A DNA stretch of 64,000 bases from Carex sylvatica (taxonomy: Eukaryota; Streptophyta; Magnoliopsida; Poales; Cyperaceae): contig CAXKVR010000046.1 of the NCBI GenBank assembly GCA_964058845.1, forward strand, positions 1 to 64,000, given 5' to 3'. This document shows, in pieces, positions 59,701 through 64,000 of this stretch. The stretch's first letter is position 1; every line of letters begins with the position of its first letter. The notes under the pieces were generated by a model, which was not told where the DNA came from, did no database searches, and saw only the letters and a list, made by a program, of their open reading frames with translations. The translations under genes and the position numbers were made by a program.

Positions 59701-61002
59701 CACAAAGGTGCCTATGCATTGCAATGTATGGTAGACTTACTCTATATAGATATATATATATATCTGGTATTTTGCAAAGTTAACACCTTTCTAAGTTGAG
59801 CTCATCTATGATGGCATCAACCCGGGCGAGCTTTTGTTGCTTTGACATGCTGGCAGGAAGCCTCAGCAGAGCAGCAAAAACCAAAGTCTCTTGTACCGTT
59901 AGCTGTGGAAACAATACATCGTCTTGTGTCACAAATCCTATCCTGAAAATTAAATTAAGCAATCCTTAATTTAGCTTGATCATGCATTTGCACAAAGCTA
60001 ACAATTAATTCGCCTAACTCTTTTACCTTCTCTTGAGAGAGGGACCATATGGTATATCATTGTATCTTATGTGCCCTTTAATTATACCATTTTGCATCCT
60101 TCCTCCAAGTATCTTTAGCAGAGTTGTCTTGCCACTACCCGATGGACCCATAAGTGCTAAGATCTCACCAGATTCGACATTTCCTGAGATGCTTTTCAGG
60201 ATTTTCTTGTATTGCCCTTGTTCCATGCCCATATGTGCAATTGAAGCCTTCAAACGGTTCTTCTCTAGCTTCACCTTGTACTCCACATCTTCAAACTGCA
60301 AATTAACAAATCATTAATTCTCAATTAATCAAGATTTATATACAAGGATCAGATCAGAGTTATTGATTAATTTACTTTATTTTTGTTTTTCCTATTCCTC
60401 ATGGTTGATTCAGTACGTGGGGACAAATTATTGGACTTAAAAGATTAATTATAATTTAGAAACTTCCATTTGTTAATTTTATTATTCTAGCAGAAATATT
60501 CCATTTTCTAGTATTAAAAAACACGATATAGTTAATATATTAAACTGAATCTAAAAAAGAATCCAATCATTGGTAGGGCATAATTTTGATATGTATGGTG
60601 AATTAAAATGTCAAAATGAGAAGAAAAAGAGGTGAACTCTCTCCAATGCTGATTTGAGGTGATGGCAATGACATGGATGTCTTTATTGTGATAACCTCAT
60701 TTTTCTAATATTGATTCTATCATTCTCAATTAGCGCGCAATTGACTTGCTAGTAAAAATATTGACTGCAGCACAATTGTCATGACTAGAACTTTTAAGAG
60801 TCATTCAAAAAATGTGACAAGATAATAATTAATCCTGGTGAGTGTTTTTAATGATCGATTGTCTGTGTGTGTTTTAGAGAAAAAAGGAAATAGAAATTAA
60901 ATTAAAGACCTTAACGAAGATTGGAAGGGGAGCATCATTTGGGTAGTGGTCTTTGGCTTCAATCTCAAGAGCTAATGCAGGCTCCCTTGCTTGTATTTCC
61001 AT
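56742..61002 (-). CDS. ABCG26: ABCG half-transporter, ABCG26-type, 645 aa
   Basis: Exons (5'->3' on minus): 60910-61002, 60027-60295, 59787-59942, 58921-59104, 58132-58407, 57750-58037, 57335-57619, 57116-57223, 56742-57020. The total is 1938 bp with all phases matched. The nucleotide-binding domain has Walker [10 protein letters not shown] (about 81-89), signature LSGGERK (about 187), Walker B LLLLDEP (D near 211) and H-loop IHQPS (H244). The membrane domain spans about 390-645 ([16 protein letters not shown] [48 protein letters not shown]). Nearly every block matches Arabidopsis ABCG26, which exports sporopollenin precursors and polyketides from tapetum to pollen wall. The N-terminus ([17 protein letters not shown]) is about 40 residues shorter than in Arabidopsis. 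An out-of-frame ATG at 61007 (minus) precedes and overlaps the chosen start. Intron 3 holds a 415-bp hairpin MITE. Orthology is inferred from motif identity. Confidence 0.93.
59328..59742. mobile_element. Near-perfect hairpin MITE in ABCG26 intron 3
   Basis: The 415-bp palindrome begins GAGTAAGTCTACCATACATT and ends with its reverse complement. The arms are about 197 bp with few mismatches around a loop of about 20 bp at 59525-59545. It inserted in a TA repeat, so the TSD is ambiguous. The core (CTTGGAGACCAAATTTTATA) is shared with elements at 4355 and 7530. Confidence 0.85.
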
Positions 61003-62879
61003 GGCATGGATCTTTTTTGGATTGGGTGGTGGATCAATATGCAGAGACAAATTAACTTAATTAATTAGATGCTCTATCTTCCATCTTTCTATAGCAAGGG
61101 ATGGTTTGCATGCATAGTCATGTTCAACTAAAAGCAACCAATATTTTGCCTAAGTTCTCCCATTATCCCCATCTCCGTATAATTTTGGTAGCCCACAACC
61201 TTTCTATGAAGCACTAAATTAATTTTAGGAACCTTCCAAGTTCCAAACAACAATAATATATATAGAACCCCTCCTAGCAACCTTTGGACCATCCAAAACA
61301 GTGGTTTGCATCTATCTAAATAAATAGTAAAAAAAAATAAAATAAAAATATGAAATTTGGTCTCAGATTTATTTTAATATTGAGATCATGTTTAGTGGCT
61401 AGAATTGACTGTTCGTATTTTGAAAACAGAGATAAAAATGTAGAACATAATTGAAAAATAAATCAATGATATATATATTTTAACCCTACTCAAAATAATA
61501 TTTTACTTTCTCAAATAATTATGAATTATACTCACTAACTTCACTAACTAAAAATGATTCGGTTTGGAAGTCAAAACCGCTGTGAAACAGAAACTCTAAT
61601 CATTCTTGGCAAAATACGAAGCAAAATCTCGTGATTCGTACATAATATTTTAGCAGGAGCAGAGTCAAAACTCTTGACTCTCTAAGTAAGAAGATACAAA
61701 AAATTTAGAATAAGACATAATTTTATAATTATTTTGGATATTAATTTTAATAATTAAAAATATATATTAAAATAGAAGCATATTTTGAAGAAATTTTTTA
61801 GGATAATATATAATTTTTTTATTTTTAAAATCCGAAGTATATATTTTTCTATTTTTTCTTAAATAAATATAAATAGCAACATGTTTTTCAAATTTTGTGA
61901 AGTAGTGTATTTTGGGGTACACATTGATTGGGCCGTTTTTTATTCTTGCTAAGTAAGAGTCATGTGCAGAATTATTATGAATTAAAAATTGTCCACTTAG
62001 ATAAGGTTAATTAGTGAAATATAAAAAGGAAAAGAAATTGAACGAATAGAAGAGGTAATTTTAGATACTAGATTCCAAATAAGATGCTATATATAATTGT
62101 TTTTTCCACTTGTCTCATATAATGATATAACGCATGGCCACACTAAAGACAAAAACTGAAAATCAAGTTTTGATGGTGGTGGAAAATTTGTGGATGGAAT
62201 TTGAAGCGTGGTGAAGATGCAAAATCTTCCCGGATCTCATCTCCACGAATCATTGCTAACTTCCCTTCTTTTTTCACCTTTCCTTTTATAGTTAATTAAT
62301 TGATTCTGGACAACTCTGGTAGTTCCACTTTTTCCCTTATCCAAAAAACCCTATGATGCAAATTATAACCTCTGTCCTGTCCTGTCCTGTGGTGTCACTT
62401 TTTACTGTAATCCTAGCCATGTTACTGTTACCAAACGATCGATATTTGCTTTCTTTATATCCACTTTTTTTTTTTTAAAGGATAAAGATTCCAGACTCTT
62501 TTTTTTATCAATATTACAAATTAATTATAAGCTGATGTGACATTTTGGCAAAACATAATTTTCAGATTTTTGTGCTGCATCAAAATTAATTACTACAAAA
62601 GATTTTCAGTACGATGCAACGTTTGTGTTGCATCAGAATTTATGGTGTACTATTAATGTACAGTTTCAAAAATATACGTCGTCATAATTTGGAGAAAATC
62701 ACACATCTCATGATTGAATTATATAATAATATAATATAATATAATAACAAAAAATAATAATGAAGTAAAATATGTAAAGGACTAATTTTTTTTATTCAAA
62801 AAAGTATTAACTTGCTTCCTTCAGACCTTCACAATCACACTACATAACATGCACCTAGCAATAAGCAATATTGTAATGT
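61003..62879. other. Intergenic, ABCG26 promoter side
   Basis: No exon seen. A half-copy of the hairpin-MITE core lies at about 61310-61435 (AAATTTGGTCTC ... GACTGTTCGTATTTTG). A weak TATA-like box on the minus strand near 61260 could serve ABCG26. Confidence 0.4.
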
Positions 62880-63473
62880 TTGGTTGTAGAGTACCTTTAA
62901 TCCGGAGTAAATTACTTACTCCAAGTTAAGATAAAGTAAATTAATTATGTTTGATTAAGTCATGGATTAAGTTACTCTTGTTTAGTTGGAGGATGTTATT
63001 TAAGTCATGGCTTAAATTTTTATTTGAACTTTATTTTTAATTAAATAACTTATAAAATGAACTTCACTGCATCTAAATATCTATAAAGTTTGGGATATAA
63101 AATAAACTTCGTTTTTAATTAGATAAATTTTGTATCTCAAACTTTGGACAGATTATGGGATATAAAATAAATTTTCAGGATTTATGTTCCGATGTTCCAA
63201 TGAAGTGTATAAATTTTACTTTATGGACAATTTTGGGATATAAAATAAAGTTTATCAAAAATAATATTACATAAATAAAACCAACTAAAAGCACAATAGA
63301 TTTCTTGAAACATAGTTCAACAGAAATCTAAATCAAACATGTCATACATTTAGTCAAATTACATAAATTAAAGTACACACTACAAAATATGAAGTATCAT
63401 TAAAGTACCATTACATATTTAAAATAACATTACATAAATAAAACATCAAAAGCACAACAGATTTCTTGAAACT
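62880..63473 (-). mobile_element. 3' non-coding part of a PIF/Harbinger element
   Basis: AT-rich sequence between the transposase stop and a possible element end near 62880 (GTTTGGTT-like word). The repeated word GGGATATAAAATAAA occurs three times between about 63090 and 63250. The terminal repeat is not confirmed. Confidence 0.35.
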
Positions 63474-64000
63474 CTAGTTCCTAAGACTCCGTTGTCTCCA
63501 CAAAGCATTCTTAATATTGTTTCGGATAATATCTCCTGCAGTCATCTCAGTATCAGTAGGCAACTCCTCTAGATCTATTGAATTTGCATTGTCATGCATG
63601 AATTCCATATTGGCTACGGTATCCAAAAAAAAATCCGGCGAATTTTGCATTTTTATGAAATTATGTATTATGCAGCAAGCCAAAACAACCAAGGTTTGTT
63701 TCCTATACTTGTAGCGTGGCATCAATTGGAGAACTTTGAAATGCATTTTTAGAACTCCAAAAGTTCTCTCGATCACATTTCGAAGTTGGGCATAACGGTG
63801 ATTATACAAATCTTCCAGAACCACGTAACGAGATGATCTAGGTTGACGGTTGAATTGCGCAAGATGATATTGGTAATTTCGGTATGGACATATAAACTTG
63901 GGTGTGTTTGCATAACCTAAGTCAGAAAGATAGTACCTGCCATAGGGACGCCATAGGGACGGTAAAACCACCATCCTCCGTAGCCCAACGCAAAACTCTC
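63474..64000 (-). pseudogene. PIF/Harbinger (HARBI1-like) transposase C-terminus, runs off the window
   Basis: DDE_Tnp_4 family features: GRYYLSDLGYANTPKFICPY, RNYQYHLAQF, then the catalytic-Glu block NHRYAQLRNVIERTFGVLK, then MPRYKYRKQTLVVLACCIIHNF. A terminal segment of about 60 residues follows. The canonical upstream frame (VLRWATEDGGFTVP) is out of register with this one; the shift lies at an 11-bp tandem duplication, CCATAGGGACG (63940-63950, 63951-63961). The copy therefore looks frameshifted, though the rest lies beyond 64000. Confidence 0.85.

Noticed and set aside
1..64000. CRISPR arrays, operons, rRNA genes or phage
   Set aside because: None present; the window is plant nuclear DNA with spliced genes.

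Overview
The window is AT-rich nuclear DNA from a flowering plant. The evidence is split genes with GT-AG introns, plant-specific families (LRR-extensin, ABCG half-transporter, plant SERINC), (CT)n leaders and a dense load of plant transposons. No sequence fixes the species; the protein families look eudicot-like. All exon models were assembled by hand from splice consensus, reading phase and family conservation. Every model closes to an exact multiple of three.

Supported protein genes, left to right: (1) a single-exon 89-aa two-EF-hand calcium sensor (1660-1929, minus); (2) a single-exon 545-aa leucine-rich-repeat extensin, LRX (19617-21254, plus); (3) a 10-exon, 325-aa GNAT acetyltransferase with a plastid-type N-terminus (25431-30499, minus); (4) a 10-exon, 393-aa protein whose C-terminal half matches the tail ubiquitin-like domains of UBP12/UBP13/USP7, with no protease domain and an unrelated first exon (32836-37259, minus); (5) a 12-coding-exon, 409-aa SERINC membrane protein with a 5'-UTR intron and a uORF (44206-49036, plus); (6) a 9-exon, 645-aa ABCG half-transporter orthologous in appearance to ABCG26 (56742-61002, minus).

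Mobile DNA fills much of the rest, and many insertions have exact target-site duplications (TSDs). There is a chimeric 605-bp Copia derivative with inverted LTR ends (792-1396), a 205-bp solo LTR (8050-8254) and a truncated LINE (35573-35726). A decayed 5.6-kb hAT element with TTF/hAT-dimerisation transposase (50224-55821) carries a probable 1.6-kb solo LTR. A Copia integrase remnant lies at 55852-56640 and a PIF/Harbinger transposase end at the right edge. Miniature or foldback elements sit at 4355, 5175, 10802, 14156, 18427, 37962, 38727, 40187, 41947 and 59328.

The genes do not form a pathway. LRX (wall-RALF signalling) and ABCG26 (pollen exine export) both concern the cell wall, but nothing links them here. 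The items most worth a second look are the catalytic-domain-free UBP12/USP7-tail gene, the inverted-LTR Copia element, the long hairpin-forming elements (one inside an ABCG26 intron), and the two-codon uORF overlapping the LRX start codon.
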